From JBCCOW01 sp038749105 (lineage in GTDB: Bacteria; Planctomycetota; Phycisphaerae; Phycisphaerales; Phycisphaeraceae): a stretch of 64,000 bases of DNA. Below, piece after piece: positions 1-8,521 of the stretch (position 1 is the stretch's first letter; every line of letters starts with the position of its first letter). Under the pieces are notes generated by a model. The model saw nothing but the letters and a program-made list of their open reading frames with translations, searched no databases and was not told where the DNA came from. The DNA lies in assembly GCA_038749105.1 (NCBI GenBank), contig JBCDIM010000006.1:24945-88944 (forward strand), given 5' to 3'. Both the position numbers and the translations under genes were made by a program.

Positions 1-546
1 CTCCCCAATCACCGTCAACACCCCCGCCGGCAGCCCCGCCTCCCGCCACAACCGCTCCAGCCACCCCGACGCCACCAGCCCCCCGCCCTCCTTCCGCCCC
101 GGCTTCAGCACCACCGCGTTCCCTGCCACCAGCCCCTGCATCGCCTGCACCCCCGCCAGCATCAGCGGGTAGTTCCCCGCCCCGATCACCAGCACCACCC
201 CCCAAGGCAGCCGCTTCACCACCGACCGACACCCCCACAGCCACAGCGGCCGACCCCGCACCCCCACCTTCCGCTCGCCCAGCACCTCACCCGCCTCCTT
301 TTCAAGCCACTTCGCCGCGTCCGCCAACGGCACCACCTCCGCCGCCAGCGTCATCCCGACCCCATCGGCCCCGTCACGACACCCACTCGCCGCCGCCACC
401 TCCCACGCGATCTGCTCCCCATGCTCCGCCAGCAAACCCCGTAACCGCCGCACGACCTGCAGCCGCGCCTTCAACCCCAGCCCCCACCACGCGGCCTGCG
501 CGGCCCGTGCCGCCTCCAATCTTTCCTCAATCGCCGACCGGCTCAT
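1..546 (-). CDS. Aldehyde dehydrogenase family protein (C-terminal part off the window)
   Basis: Reading the minus strand from the ATG at 546 gives 182 residues with no stop before the window edge. The sequence matches the N-terminal NAD-binding half of aldehyde dehydrogenases: an RR-x-LR-x-LL helix near residue 40, VIGAGNYPL near 123 in place of the usual PWNFP loop, and AGNAVVLKPG about 20 residues later, whose Lys contacts the cofactor. The catalytic Cys and Glu would lie beyond base 1. It sits 118 bases downstream of a carotenoid desaturase-like gene on the same strand. In C30 carotenoid pathways an aldehyde dehydrogenase oxidises the terminal aldehyde, so a role in carotenoid acid formation is plausible, but this is inferred from position only. 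Confidence 0.85.
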   Translation of the reverse strand, partial: MSRSAIEERLEAARAAQAAWWGLGLKARLQVVRRLRGLLAEHGEQIAWEVAAASGCRDGADGVGMTLAAEVVPLADAAKWLEKEAGEVLGERKVGVRGRPLWLWGCRSVVKRLPWGVVLVIGAGNYPLMLAGVQAMQGLVAGNAVVLKPGRKEGGGLVASGWLERLWREAGLPAGVLTVIGE

Positions 547-552
547 CTGTCG

Positions 553-656
553 TTTTTATCACAGAGATCACAGAGGCACAGAGACACAGAGACACAGAAA
601 AATTTAGAAATCACCTCCGTGTCTCTGTGTCTCCAGATCTCTGTGATATCCAACCG
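553..656. repeat. Imperfect inverted repeat built from CACAGAG-type units
   Basis: The left arm repeats ACAGAG/CACAGAGA units (about 559-598) and the right arm carries the complement (TGTGTCTC, CTCTGTGAT; about 616-651), separated by an AT-rich loop. Folded, it would make a long imperfect stem in the gap between the carotenoid gene and the aldehyde dehydrogenase. Similar purine-rich short-period hairpins lie at 7170-7296 and 46172-46292 with different unit sequences. It resembles dispersed REP-type palindromes and has no T-tract typical of an intrinsic terminator. Confidence 0.75.
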
Positions 657-664
657 CCAAGCTG

Positions 665-2185
665 TCACTCAACCTCGAGATCCTCACACAACAGCCGCGA
701 CGAAATCCGCGCGCCCTCGTAAATCACCGGCAGCCCCGACCCGGGGTGCGTCCCCCCACCCACCAGATACACGTTGCCCAGGTCTTCAAACCGGTTCCGC
801 GGCCGGCGGTGCAGCATCTGCCCGAGGTTGTGCGCGAGGTTGAACGTCGCCCCCCGGTAGATCCGCAGGTCGTCCCGCCACTCCACAGGCGTGATCGTCT
901 TCTCGTACACGATCCGGTCCGCCACCTTCTCGTACCCGAACTTCGCCAGCTGCCGAAGCACGCTCTCCCGGAACGCCGGCTCCCGCGCCGCCCAGTCCAC
1001 ATTGTCGTGCAGGTGCGTCACCGGCGCCAGCACATACAACGCGCTGCACCCCTCCGGTGCCATCGTCGCGTCCGTCGCCGCCGTGTTGCACACATACACT
1101 GAAGGGTTATCGCTCAGGATGTGCTGGTTCTCGATCTCGTCAAGGTTCTGTTGATAGTTCCCCGCCAAGAAAATCGTGTGGTGGTCGGCGGCGTAAGTGC
1201 CCTCGACCCCGAGGTACATCATGTACGTCGAGCAGGAGTACTTCTTCTTCTCCAGCTTCTTGTCGGTCCACCGCCGACGCACCGCATCGGGCACCAGCCG
1301 GTTCATCGCGTCTGCAAAGTCCGCCCCAATCACCACCGCGTCGGCCTGCAGCAATTGCCCGTCCGATCCCGGCTCACCCACCACACGGACCCCCGTGCAC
1401 TGCCGGCCGTCCTTCCCGCCAAACTCCAGGCCCGTCACCTCCGTGTCCAGCTTCACCTCCGCCCCCATCTCCTCCGCTGCGCGGGCCATCGCCCGGCTCA
1501 CCTCCCCACACCCACCCTCCGGATGCCACACCCCGTAGTCGTACTCCAGGTAAGACAGGATCGTAAACAAGCTCGGGCAATTAAACGGGCTCATCCCCAA
1601 GTACTTACTCTGGAACGAAAACGCCAAACGCACCCGGTCATCTTTAAAATGTCGACCCAGGTCCGAGTCCACCGACGCCCACGGCTTCACCAGCGGCAGC
1701 ATCTTGACCAGGCTCAGGTCCATCAGGTCGGTGATCTTCTCCCAGGGCCGCTGCAGGATCGGCGCGAACGCCTCGAACTTCTTCCGGTTCTCGTTCAGAT
1801 ACCGCTCAAACCCCGCCGCGTCGTCCGGGCTGATCGCCGCGATCCGCTCCGACATCTCTTTGACATCCGCGGTGCAGGGCAGCTCCCCGCCCTGCTCGAA
1901 GACCAGCCGGTACTGCGGGTCCAGCTTCGTCATCTTCACCCGCTCGTGCAGGTCCATCCCGCAGGCCTCAAACACCTCTTCCAGGATCTGTGGGTACAGG
2001 AAGAACGTCGGGCCCAGGTCAAACTTGAACGTCCCCCGATCCGTCTCCGCCTCCACGGTCGACGTCCGCCCGCCCACCACCGGCCGTCGCTCCACCACCG
2101 TCACCTCTAGGTCCTGCTTAGCCAACAACATCGCTGCCGCTAAACCCCCAGGGCCCGCTCCCACGACTACAACTCGCTTGCTCAT
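665..2185 (-). CDS. Carotenoid desaturase/oxygenase of the CrtI/CrtN/CrtP family
   Basis: A 506-residue FAD-dependent amine-oxidase-fold protein. The N-terminus has the dinucleotide-binding GAGPGGLAAA followed by an acidic residue at the end of beta-2 (VVERR) and the GGRTST motif. The C-terminus has LVGGGTHPGSGLP followed by a YEGARISS helix, the signature of bacterial carotenoid desaturases. The length is normal for the family. Desaturases and the terminal-methyl oxygenases CrtP cannot be separated by eye. A neighbouring aldehyde dehydrogenase favours a role in making oxidised (aldehyde/acid) carotenoids, but this is inference. The ATG at 2185 directly precedes the FAD fold. Photolyase genes are found 8-11 kb further on. 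Confidence 0.9.
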   Translation of the reverse strand: MSKRVVVVGAGPGGLAAAMLLAKQDLEVTVVERRPVVGGRTSTVEAETDRGTFKFDLGPTFFLYPQILEEVFEACGMDLHERVKMTKLDPQYRLVFEQGGELPCTADVKEMSERIAAISPDDAAGFERYLNENRKKFEAFAPILQRPWEKITDLMDLSLVKMLPLVKPWASVDSDLGRHFKDDRVRLAFSFQSKYLGMSPFNCPSLFTILSYLEYDYGVWHPEGGCGEVSRAMARAAEEMGAEVKLDTEVTGLEFGGKDGRQCTGVRVVGEPGSDGQLLQADAVVIGADFADAMNRLVPDAVRRRWTDKKLEKKKYSCSTYMMYLGVEGTYAADHHTIFLAGNYQQNLDEIENQHILSDNPSVYVCNTAATDATMAPEGCSALYVLAPVTHLHDNVDWAAREPAFRESVLRQLAKFGYEKVADRIVYEKTITPVEWRDDLRIYRGATFNLAHNLGQMLHRRPRNRFEDLGNVYLVGGGTHPGSGLPVIYEGARISSRLLCEDLEVE

Positions 2186-2260
2186 CTGATCCTCACTTCA
2201 CGCACGCAAAACACGGTCCTGCCCCGCGGTGACGGCGATCATAGGCGGTACCATCGTGGC

Positions 2261-2992
2261 ATGGACGGCAATGCACCTGACCAGACCCCGACGGCCTGGG
2301 GCCCGCTGCGACGCTGGCTTGCAGCGGCCGCCGGCCTGCTCCTCGGCGTCGCCGGGCTCCTGCTGCTGTTCCCGTCTTGCTACTCGACCCCCAGCACCGA
2401 CAACCGGGTCGACCTCGCTCCCGCCACCGCCTCCACCCAGCCCGCTGATACCTCTCCTTTCGGCATCGCCAAGGCCGACCACCTCCGCGGCGTGGGCGGC
2501 GACGCCGACGCCCACGCCCGGGCCGACGAAGCCCTCGAAGAACTCCTCAGCGCCGACCCCGACAACCCGCTGCTCCAGGCCTACCGCGGCTCCAGCAAGC
2601 TGATCGCCGCCCGGAACGCGACCTTCGGCCCGATCAAAGGCCTGCACGCCCGCGCCGGCGGCAAGCTCCTCGACGCCGCCGTTGCCGCCGAACCCGACAA
2701 CCTCGAGATCCGCTTCCTGCGCGGCATCTCCACCGTGAACCTCCCCCGCATCGCCGGCCGATACCAGCCCGCCCTAGACGACCTCCGCATGGTCCTCGAC
2801 GGTTCACCCGACGCGATCCCCGCCGGCACGCTAGACCCCGCCTTCGCCGCCGCCGCCGCGCTCCGGCTTGCCCAGGCCGAAGCGGAGGAAGACCGATCCG
2901 ACGCGGCCCGAAACCTGTACCAACAGGCGATCGACCTCGCCCCGCAGTCCGGCGCCGCCGACCAGGCCCGTGCCGCACTGGCGCCCCACTGA
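2261..2992 (+). CDS. Membrane-anchored TPR-like protein of unknown function
   Basis: 243 residues. An N-terminal hydrophobic segment (about residues 19-38, rich in A, L and G) ends in FPSCYS, so it is either an uncleaved anchor or an atypical lipoprotein signal. The rest is Ala-rich helical sequence with TPR-like spacing (ADEALEELLSADPDN, AGGKLLDAAVAAEPDN, ARNLYQQAIDLAPQ), suggesting three to four tetratricopeptide-type repeats facing the periplasm. It is divergent from the carotenoid gene and followed after 52 bases by another exported protein on the same strand, so the two may be co-transcribed. No specific function can be assigned. Confidence 0.75.
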   Translation: MDGNAPDQTPTAWGPLRRWLAAAAGLLLGVAGLLLLFPSCYSTPSTDNRVDLAPATASTQPADTSPFGIAKADHLRGVGGDADAHARADEALEELLSADPDNPLLQAYRGSSKLIAARNATFGPIKGLHARAGGKLLDAAVAAEPDNLEIRFLRGISTVNLPRIAGRYQPALDDLRMVLDGSPDAIPAGTLDPAFAAAAALRLAQAEAEEDRSDAARNLYQQAIDLAPQSGAADQARAALAPH

Positions 2993-3044
2993 AATCGCCC
3001 AGGCCCCGCCTCATCCCAACCGCGACCCTTCCACCGGAGACTTC

Positions 3045-3461
3045 ATGATGCGTTACCCGTATAGCAAGCCCGCCGTCCTGCTCGCTACCGCCACCGCGAT
3101 CGCCACCGCAGTGGCGATCGTCAGCCTCCAGCCCGCCAAGGCCCAAGTCAGCGGATCCGACCGGCCGATCGAGAACATCAGCGACCGGCAACTCCAAGAG
3201 CTCATCACCGATGCGATCGAGCCGTTATCCAATACCGCGGCCGTCGAGCCGGACCAGGCCGCCATCATCGCCGACCCCCGCGGCGGGTTTGCGTATTTCA
3301 TCCACCCCTCGGGCAAGTCGGCCGAGCTCAACTTCCGGCTCGACCGCCGCACCCCCGCCGTCGTGGTCCCCGCTGGCGGCTACGCCCTGGTCCGTGACAT
3401 CCGGGATCAGGTCTTCCTCGTTCAAGACTCCGGCAAGTACCGCGAACTGTTCGACGAATAA
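3045..3461 (+). CDS. Small exported protein of unknown function
   Basis: 138 residues starting at the first of two adjacent ATGs (3045/3048), with GGAG at 3036-3039 as ribosome-binding site. Residues about 8-33 form a Sec signal peptide ending in AKA just before the mature protein. The mature part is about 100 residues with no cysteines and no motif I recognise; it contains the phrases DRQLQELITDA and PAGGYALVRDI. The longer frame open upstream to 2868 is rejected because it overlaps the preceding gene and lacks a start signal. It probably works in the periplasm together with the TPR-like protein just upstream. Confidence 0.75.
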   Translation: MMRYPYSKPAVLLATATAIATAVAIVSLQPAKAQVSGSDRPIENISDRQLQELITDAIEPLSNTAAVEPDQAAIIADPRGGFAYFIHPSGKSAELNFRLDRRTPAVVVPAGGYALVRDIRDQVFLVQDSGKYRELFDE

Positions 3462-3482
3462 ACACAAACGCACCGCTGCCCC

Positions 3483-3665
3483 TCAGCCCGACGAGCCCTT
3501 CGCCCCCCCGCCACGCTCGTGCTTGCCCTTCGCCGCGCACGCCTTCGAGCAGTACACCACCCGGTCCCAGTCCCGCTCCCACTTCTTCCGCCACACAAAC
3601 TCCCGCTTGCACACCGGGCACACCTTGCTCGGCAAAGCCGCCTGCCTGTCGTTACCGCGTCGCAC
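3483..3665 (-). CDS. DUF2256 zinc-finger-like protein
   Basis: About 60 residues, with a probable GTG start at 3665. It contains KVCPVCKREF, a WRKKWERDW core and VYCSKAC, the complete DUF2256 pattern with two CxxC-type pairs likely to bind one zinc. DUF2256 genes are commonly found beside cryptochrome/photolyase-related genes, and such a gene lies 7 kb away here. It starts 8 bases after the AraC gene stop, so it may be expressed with it. The start is uncertain because no clear Shine-Dalgarno sequence is visible; the family is certain and its molecular role is unknown. Confidence 0.85.
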   Translation of the reverse strand: MRRGNDRQAALPSKVCPVCKREFVWRKKWERDWDRVVYCSKACAAKGKHERGGGAKGSSG

Positions 3666-3673
3666 GATGAAGT

Positions 3674-4549
3674 CTAGCGCAGCGAGCCAGCGTGCTTCAC
3701 ACCCAGCCGCCGCTGGTCTCGGCGATAACCCGTGGCGGTGACCCCCAGCGTCCGCTTGAACAACCGACTGAAAGTGGGCACGTCTGTAATCCCCACCGCC
3801 TCCGCGATCCGCCCGATCGACAAGTCCGTGCTGCCCAGCAAACGACACGCCGCGTGACACCGCAGCCGGGCCAGGTACTTCCCAGGCGACAGCCCCGTCT
3901 GTTCCCTCACCCGCTTCCGAAGCAGCGAATAGCTCACCCCAAACTCGGCGGACAACTCCTCCCAATCGATCGGCCCGCCCAGCCGGTCCGGCAACCCCGC
4001 CAGCGCCGCCCCCACACCGTCCGGCCCCCAACGCCTCGACGCCCGGCCCGAGTCATCGCGCCCCGACACAACCGCCAGGCTCATCTCCAGCATCAGCCGC
4101 TCCGCGAACAACACCGCCCGGTCGCTATCCCCCGGCCGGCCGCTCTGCGCGAGCCCGTGAAGCTCCGCGACCCCTTCGACCCACCGCGTCAACCCCGCAC
4201 GCGGCAGCCGACGCACCACCCCGTCCGTCGCGATCCAGCCGTACCGACACCACCGCTCCACCCCCGGACCGATCCCCCCCAAGTGCGTCTCCGACCACCC
4301 CGTCCCCTCCTCCGGCCCATAGTGAAACACTGGCCCCGGATACACCGCGAACAACGACCCCGGCCCAATCGTCTGCCACCGCCCCGCACCCACCCGGTAC
4401 CGACCCCGACCCCGCGTGACCAGCCCCAAGGCATGCCCCTCGAACCGGCTGTGCACCCATTCCCGCTTGTCCACCACCCCGCCGGCAACCGTGATCCGCA
4501 CGTCATCAATCCGCCCCACCGACACGCTGTCTGTCGTCTGATCAGTCAC
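3674..4549 (-). CDS. AraC-family transcriptional regulator
   Basis: 291 residues from a GTG start. The N-terminal half (about residues 20-150) is a cupin-type ligand-binding domain with the characteristic HALGLVTRGRGRY and PGSLFAVYPG turns. The C-terminal 100 residues hold the two helix-turn-helix motifs (DWEELSAEFGVSYSLLRKRVREQTG and IGRIAEAVGITDVPTFSRLFKR regions), the second being the conserved AraC signature. It is transcribed divergently from a phytanoyl-CoA dioxygenase-family gene across 148 AT-richer bases, the classic layout of a regulator and its target. The inducer is unknown; sugars or small organic ligands are usual for this subfamily. Confidence 0.93.
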   Translation of the reverse strand: MTDQTTDSVSVGRIDDVRITVAGGVVDKREWVHSRFEGHALGLVTRGRGRYRVGAGRWQTIGPGSLFAVYPGPVFHYGPEEGTGWSETHLGGIGPGVERWCRYGWIATDGVVRRLPRAGLTRWVEGVAELHGLAQSGRPGDSDRAVLFAERLMLEMSLAVVSGRDDSGRASRRWGPDGVGAALAGLPDRLGGPIDWEELSAEFGVSYSLLRKRVREQTGLSPGKYLARLRCHAACRLLGSTDLSIGRIAEAVGITDVPTFSRLFKRTLGVTATGYRRDQRRLGVKHAGSLR

Positions 4550-4697
4550 CTCAGAACTTTATCAAATTCGTCAACAAATATGCCAACAGCATCATTGATC
4601 AGATTGGGGCAAATACCAAAATGCCAATCGTCACGGATCCGGCACGCCTCGCGTGCCTCCCAAAACCCAGGCCTTCGCCCCTCACCCCGGAGCCACC
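4550..4697. promoter_or_regulatory. Divergent promoter/operator region between araC-type gene and PhyH gene
   Basis: A 148-base gap between two divergent starts. Bases 4555-4625 are clearly AT-richer than the surroundings, which is expected of paired promoters and an AraC operator. No convincing -35/-10 pair or direct-repeat operator can be fixed by eye. Confidence 0.4.
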
Positions 4698-5573
4698 ATG
4701 CCCACCCCCACCACCGCACCCACCACGACCAGCCCTTCCCTCTCTGCCGAGCAGATCGAGCAATTCAAGACCGAGGGCTACACCGTCCTCGAGGGCCTCT
4801 TCGACGAACGCGAGGTCGCCGCCATGCAGGCCGAGGTCCAGCGTTTCCAGGACACCGGCCTCATCCACAACGTCAAGACCCAGGGCGACGGCTCCACCCA
4901 CTCCACCGGCAAGGTCAACCTCCAGCTCTGCCCCATGTCCCCCCACAGCGAACTCTTCATAGCCCTGCCCTTCCTCGACAAGGTCCGGCTCAACGTCGCC
5001 TCCCTCATCGGCGACGACACCATCCTCCACCTCGATCAGGTCTTCCTCAAGCCCGGCCTCCGCGGCACCGGCACCAACTGGCACCAGGACAACGCCTACT
5101 TCCAGATCGACGACCCCATGCAGGGCACCGCCATGTGGATCGCCGTCCACGACGCCCACGTCGCCAACGGCACCATGCGCATCCTCCCCGGCATGGCCCA
5201 CGCCAAGCTCGAACACTCCCGCGACCCCGACTCCGACCACCACATCCGCTGCTACCCCGACAACGAGCTCGACTCCGTCGCCTTCGACCTCCCCGCAGGC
5301 TCCGTCGGCTTCTTCGCCTACGGGATCCCGCACTGCACCATGGGCAACAACACCACCAAGGACCGCGCCGGCTGCGCCTACCACTTCCTCACCTACGAAG
5401 CATCTCGCACCGGCGCCCGCGCCGACGAGTTCGGCGACGACCGCGACAACAAGCCCGCACTCACCGGGCCCCAAGCCACCTTCGGCCAGGCCGAGTACGG
5501 CAGAGACATGCGCGGCGCTTGGGACACCGCCGTTCAGGCCGCGCTGGAAGACGCCCCCGCCGCCACCGCCTGA
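4698..5573 (+). CDS. Phytanoyl-CoA dioxygenase (PhyH) family Fe(II)/2-oxoglutarate oxygenase
   Basis: 291 residues from the ATG at 4698; the upstream in-frame ATG at 4653 would add 15 unconserved residues. The double-stranded beta-helix metal site is intact: TNWHQDNAYF gives the first His and the Asp, and GIPHCTMGNN gives the distal His, followed by a conserved Arg region. The N-terminus (QIEQFKTEGYTVLEGLF) is the typical PhyH opening. The substrate is unknown; planctomycetes carry many PhyH paralogues thought to act on small organic or lipid substrates. The gene is likely controlled by the divergent AraC protein. Its 3' end overlaps the convergent SDR-DUF2867 gene by 40 bases. Confidence 0.9.
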   Translation: MPTPTTAPTTTSPSLSAEQIEQFKTEGYTVLEGLFDEREVAAMQAEVQRFQDTGLIHNVKTQGDGSTHSTGKVNLQLCPMSPHSELFIALPFLDKVRLNVASLIGDDTILHLDQVFLKPGLRGTGTNWHQDNAYFQIDDPMQGTAMWIAVHDAHVANGTMRILPGMAHAKLEHSRDPDSDHHIRCYPDNELDSVAFDLPAGSVGFFAYGIPHCTMGNNTTKDRAGCAYHFLTYEASRTGARADEFGDDRDNKPALTGPQATFGQAEYGRDMRGAWDTAVQAALEDAPAATA

Positions 5574-7159
5574 CCCGCAACAGGCTCCGCGTTCCCCCCA
5601 GCCTCGTCCGCGATCTCCCGCGCCCAACGCTCGATGCCCCGCAGCATCTTCGGGAAGATCAGCTCGTGCATCGGGAGCATCGCGTACCAATACAACGTGC
5701 CGGGCAAGCCCCGCGGATCGAACAAGGCCGTCTGCTTCAGCCGGGTGAAGTCTTCCCCGTCCCGCTGTTCGACCTCCCACTGAAGCCAAGCCCGGCCCGG
5801 CACCTTCATCTCCGCCCGCAGCCGAAGCAGCCCACGCCCGACCGCCGTGTGTTCCCCCGCCTCGCCCGGCGGCTCCACCACATCGACCCGCCACCAGTCC
5901 AGCGCCTCACCCTCCAACAACACCTCCGGATCCCGCCGACCCCGCCTCAAACCGGGCCCGCCGATCGCCGCGTCGCACACACCCCGCAGCCACCACGCCC
6001 ACCCATACGCCGGCCAACCCCGCTCGCCCCCGATCGCACACACCGCCGAGAACACGTGCTCCGGCGCCACGTCCGTCCGCAGCGTCCGCTGATCCCGCGC
6101 GAGGCCCTCCCGGTCTTCGATCAGCTTGTCGATCCCGCCCCCGCTGTTCTCAGTCACCAACTCGACCGCCGCGCCGCTCCAACGCGTCTCGACGTCCCCG
6201 TGCTCGATCTTCGCCAGGGCGTACTCCACCGCGGTCGGGTACGGGATCGGTCGAATCTCCGGGAACAGCTCTTCGGCCTTCGCCGTGTCCGCCACCAGGT
6301 CCTGCACCACCCCCTCCACCAAGGGCACTGCTAATGCGTTGGGGATCGGCGTCACCAGCCCCACCCAACGCGCTGCCAGCTTCGGCGCCAGCACCGGCGT
6401 CGGGATGATCACCCGCCGGTGCCCCCGCTGCCGCGCCACCTCGCGCATCATCGCCTTGAAGCTCAGTGCGTCGGTCCCGATATCCATCACCCCGCTCGGC
6501 CCCACGTCCAACGCCCCGATCAGATACGCCAGCACGTCCCGCACCGCGATCGGCTGCACCACGTTGTTGACCCAACGCGGCGTCACCATCACCGGGATCC
6601 GCTCCGTCAGGTACCGCACCATCTCGAAGCTCGCCGACCCCGACCCGATGATCGGCCCCGCCCGAAACTCCGTCGTTCGGCCGTCCAACCCCTCCGCTAA
6701 GACCTGCCCCACCTCGGCTCGGCTCCGCAGGTGGCCGCTCCGTGTCCCCTCGCCCGCCTGCTTCGCCGCCGCCTTCGGCTCCACCCCGCCCAGATACACC
6801 ACGTGCGGCAGGCCGCCCGCCCGCTCGTCTTCCCCCCACGCCGTCGCCGAGGCCGCCGCGGCCTTCAACGCCGAGACAAAGTTCCCCGCCGCCTCCCGGT
6901 CCTTCGCCGCGAAGTCCGCCCCGCCATACATCGAGTGCACCAGGTAGTACGCCGCGTCCACCCCCGCCACCGCCGCCGACAACGTCTCCGGCTTGAGCAG
7001 GTCCCCGTACACCACCTCCACCTCCCGCTCCCAGCCCCGCCCGGTGATCGGGTCCGCATCCCGCACCAAAACCCGTACCCGATGCCCCGCCGCCAACAGC
7101 CGCGGCACCAACCGTCCGCCGATATACCCGGTTGCACCGGTCACCAAGACGTGGGCCAT
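5534..7159 (-). CDS. SDR-family NAD(P)-binding protein with C-terminal DUF2867 domain
   Basis: 541 residues from the ATG at 7159. Residues 1-about 300 are an atypical SDR/NmrA-like Rossmann domain (VLVTGATGYIGGRL at the start, YLVHSM after strand 4). Residues about 330-520 form the DUF2867 domain (EHVFSAVCAIGGERGW, WWRVD, a LKQTALFDPRGLPG motif and a YWYAMLPMHELIF end), a SRPBCC-like fold. This two-domain architecture is widespread and often found near photolyase genes, but its reaction is unknown. The open frame continues upstream to 8284 through a convergent gene; that extension is not coding. The last 40 bases overlap the PhyH gene tail to tail. Confidence 0.9.
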   Translation of the reverse strand: MAHVLVTGATGYIGGRLVPRLLAAGHRVRVLVRDADPITGRGWEREVEVVYGDLLKPETLSAAVAGVDAAYYLVHSMYGGADFAAKDREAAGNFVSALKAAAASATAWGEDERAGGLPHVVYLGGVEPKAAAKQAGEGTRSGHLRSRAEVGQVLAEGLDGRTTEFRAGPIIGSGSASFEMVRYLTERIPVMVTPRWVNNVVQPIAVRDVLAYLIGALDVGPSGVMDIGTDALSFKAMMREVARQRGHRRVIIPTPVLAPKLAARWVGLVTPIPNALAVPLVEGVVQDLVADTAKAEELFPEIRPIPYPTAVEYALAKIEHGDVETRWSGAAVELVTENSGGGIDKLIEDREGLARDQRTLRTDVAPEHVFSAVCAIGGERGWPAYGWAWWLRGVCDAAIGGPGLRRGRRDPEVLLEGEALDWWRVDVVEPPGEAGEHTAVGRGLLRLRAEMKVPGRAWLQWEVEQRDGEDFTRLKQTALFDPRGLPGTLYWYAMLPMHELIFPKMLRGIERWAREIADEAGGNAEPVAGQAVAAGASSSAA

Positions 7160-7169
7160 ACCGCACAAT

Positions 7170-7296
7170 AGCGCACCAATACAGAAGCTGGAAGTGAGAA
7201 ACTCGAAGTTGGAAGCCTCGGCCTCTTGTGGCAAGATCCACCGTCGCGTCTGCTCAACCCCTTCCAACTTCTCAATTCCAGCTTCCAGCTTCTTCT
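7170..7296. repeat. Imperfect inverted repeat built from GAAGCTGGAAG-type units
   Basis: The left arm (about 7181-7221) reads AGAAGCTGGAAG then GAAGTTGGAAG; the right arm (about 7259-7296) carries CTTCCAACTTCTC, TTCCAGCTTCCAGCTTCT. The arms pair across a roughly 40-base spacer and fill the gap between two divergent genes. The design matches the elements at 553-656 and 46172-46292: short purine units repeated in one arm and complemented in the other. Confidence 0.75.
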
Positions 7297-7300
7297 GCCC

Positions 7301-8188
7301 ATGCCCCTGCTCAACGTCGGCTCGCTCAACCTCGACCTCGTCTACCGGCTCCCGTCCATCGTCGCGCCCGGCCAAACCCTCCCCAGCCACGACCGCCAAG
7401 TCTTCTGCGGCGGCAAGGGAGCCAACCAGTCCATCGCCGCCGCGCGTGCCGGCGCCACCGTCCTCCATGCCGGCAATCTCGGGCACGACGGCCAACCCCT
7501 CCTCGACGCCCTCCACGCCGAGGCCATCAACACGACGCTCATCCAGACCCACCCCGACGCCCCGTCCGGCCACGCCATCATCCAGGTCGACGACGCCGGC
7601 GAAAACGCCATCCTCCTCTACCCCGGCACGAACCACCGCCTCACCCTCGACCAGATCACCGCCGCCCTCGACACCCTCGACCCTCACGACGCCGATCACT
7701 TCGTCCTCACCCAGAATGAAACCAACCGCGTCGACGAGCTCCTCGCCGCCGCCCACGCCCGCGGCCTCCGCACCGCGTTCAACCCTGCACCGATGACCCC
7801 CGACGTCAAGGCCTTCCCGCTCGAAGGCATCGACCTGCTGATCGTCAACGAGTCCGAAGCCCACGCCCTCGCCGACACCTCCGACCCCGACGCTGCCCTG
7901 GACCGGCTCCACCAACGCACCGGCGGTGCCATCGTCCTCACCCTCGGCAGCCGCGGCGCGCTCTACCGGGACGCCGACCACGCGAAGCTCCACACCCCGG
8001 CCCAACCCGTCGCCCCCATCGATACCACTGCCGCCGGCGACACCTTCATCGGCTTCCTGCTCGCCCGACTCCTCGCCGGCGACCCACCCGAGCCAGCCCT
8101 GCAGACCGCCACCGCCGCCGCCGCTCTCGCCGTCACCCGGCCCGGCGCGATCGCCTCCATCCCCCGCCTCAACGAACTCCCCGCCTGA
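7301..8188 (+). CDS. rbsK: Ribokinase (PfkB family)
   Basis: 295 residues from the ATG at 7301, chosen because the 25 extra upstream residues are encoded by the intergenic inverted repeat. It has the family hallmarks: VGSLNLDLVYR at the N-terminus, CGGKGANQSIAAAR (PfkB signature 1), an NPAP turn, IVNESEA, and DTTAAGDTFIGFL (PfkB signature 2) carrying the catalytic Asp and anion hole. It phosphorylates D-ribose to ribose 5-phosphate with ATP in the cytoplasm. No ribose transporter or repressor is adjacent, so ribose may come from nucleoside breakdown. Other pentose or nucleoside specificities in the family cannot be excluded. Confidence 0.9.
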   Translation: MPLLNVGSLNLDLVYRLPSIVAPGQTLPSHDRQVFCGGKGANQSIAAARAGATVLHAGNLGHDGQPLLDALHAEAINTTLIQTHPDAPSGHAIIQVDDAGENAILLYPGTNHRLTLDQITAALDTLDPHDADHFVLTQNETNRVDELLAAAHARGLRTAFNPAPMTPDVKAFPLEGIDLLIVNESEAHALADTSDPDAALDRLHQRTGGAIVLTLGSRGALYRDADHAKLHTPAQPVAPIDTTAAGDTFIGFLLARLLAGDPPEPALQTATAAAALAVTRPGAIASIPRLNELPA

Positions 8189-8246
8189 CGCAAGCCCTGA
8201 CGCTCTATCCTTCGGCAACCTCCAACACCCACCCGAAAGGAACGCC

Positions 8247-8453
8247 ATGCCCGAAGGCACCACCACCTGGCCCGACCTCGCCATCGGCCTCTACGACAAG
8301 CTCACCGGCCGAAACGCCGAGATCACCTACGACTTCCAGAACCTGCAGATCGACGTGCCCTCCGCCGCCGACGACAACGCCACCCACGCCACCTGGAAAA
8401 TCAACGGCGTCCTCAAGGTCCGCACCACCGACCTCAGCAAAGCCGACAGCTAA
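8247..8453 (+). CDS. Small conserved-looking protein of unknown function
   Basis: 68 residues, with an AAAGGA ribosome-binding site 6 bases before the ATG at 8247. The sequence is acidic and soluble, with a predicted beta-strand pattern (ITYDFQNLQIDVP, ATWKINGVLKVRT) and no signal peptide or cysteines. It lies 58 bases after the ribokinase gene. I do not recognise a family. Confidence 0.6.
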   Translation: MPEGTTTWPDLAIGLYDKLTGRNAEITYDFQNLQIDVPSAADDNATHATWKINGVLKVRTTDLSKADS

Positions 8454-8521
8454 CCCACGCACCCAACCCATACCCCCAAACGTTTAGCCCGGTCGCTTGC
8501 GACTGGTCACCCACACCCACC

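Noticed and set aside
3692..6334. 880-residue open frame on the plus strand across the AraC, PhyH and SDR genes
   Set aside because: Pro/Arg/His-rich composition without motifs; it is the shadow frame of high-GC genes with clear domains.
7160..8284. N-terminal extension of the SDR-DUF2867 frame
   Set aside because: Overlaps the ribokinase gene in antisense and a hairpin repeat; the Rossmann fold starts at 7159.
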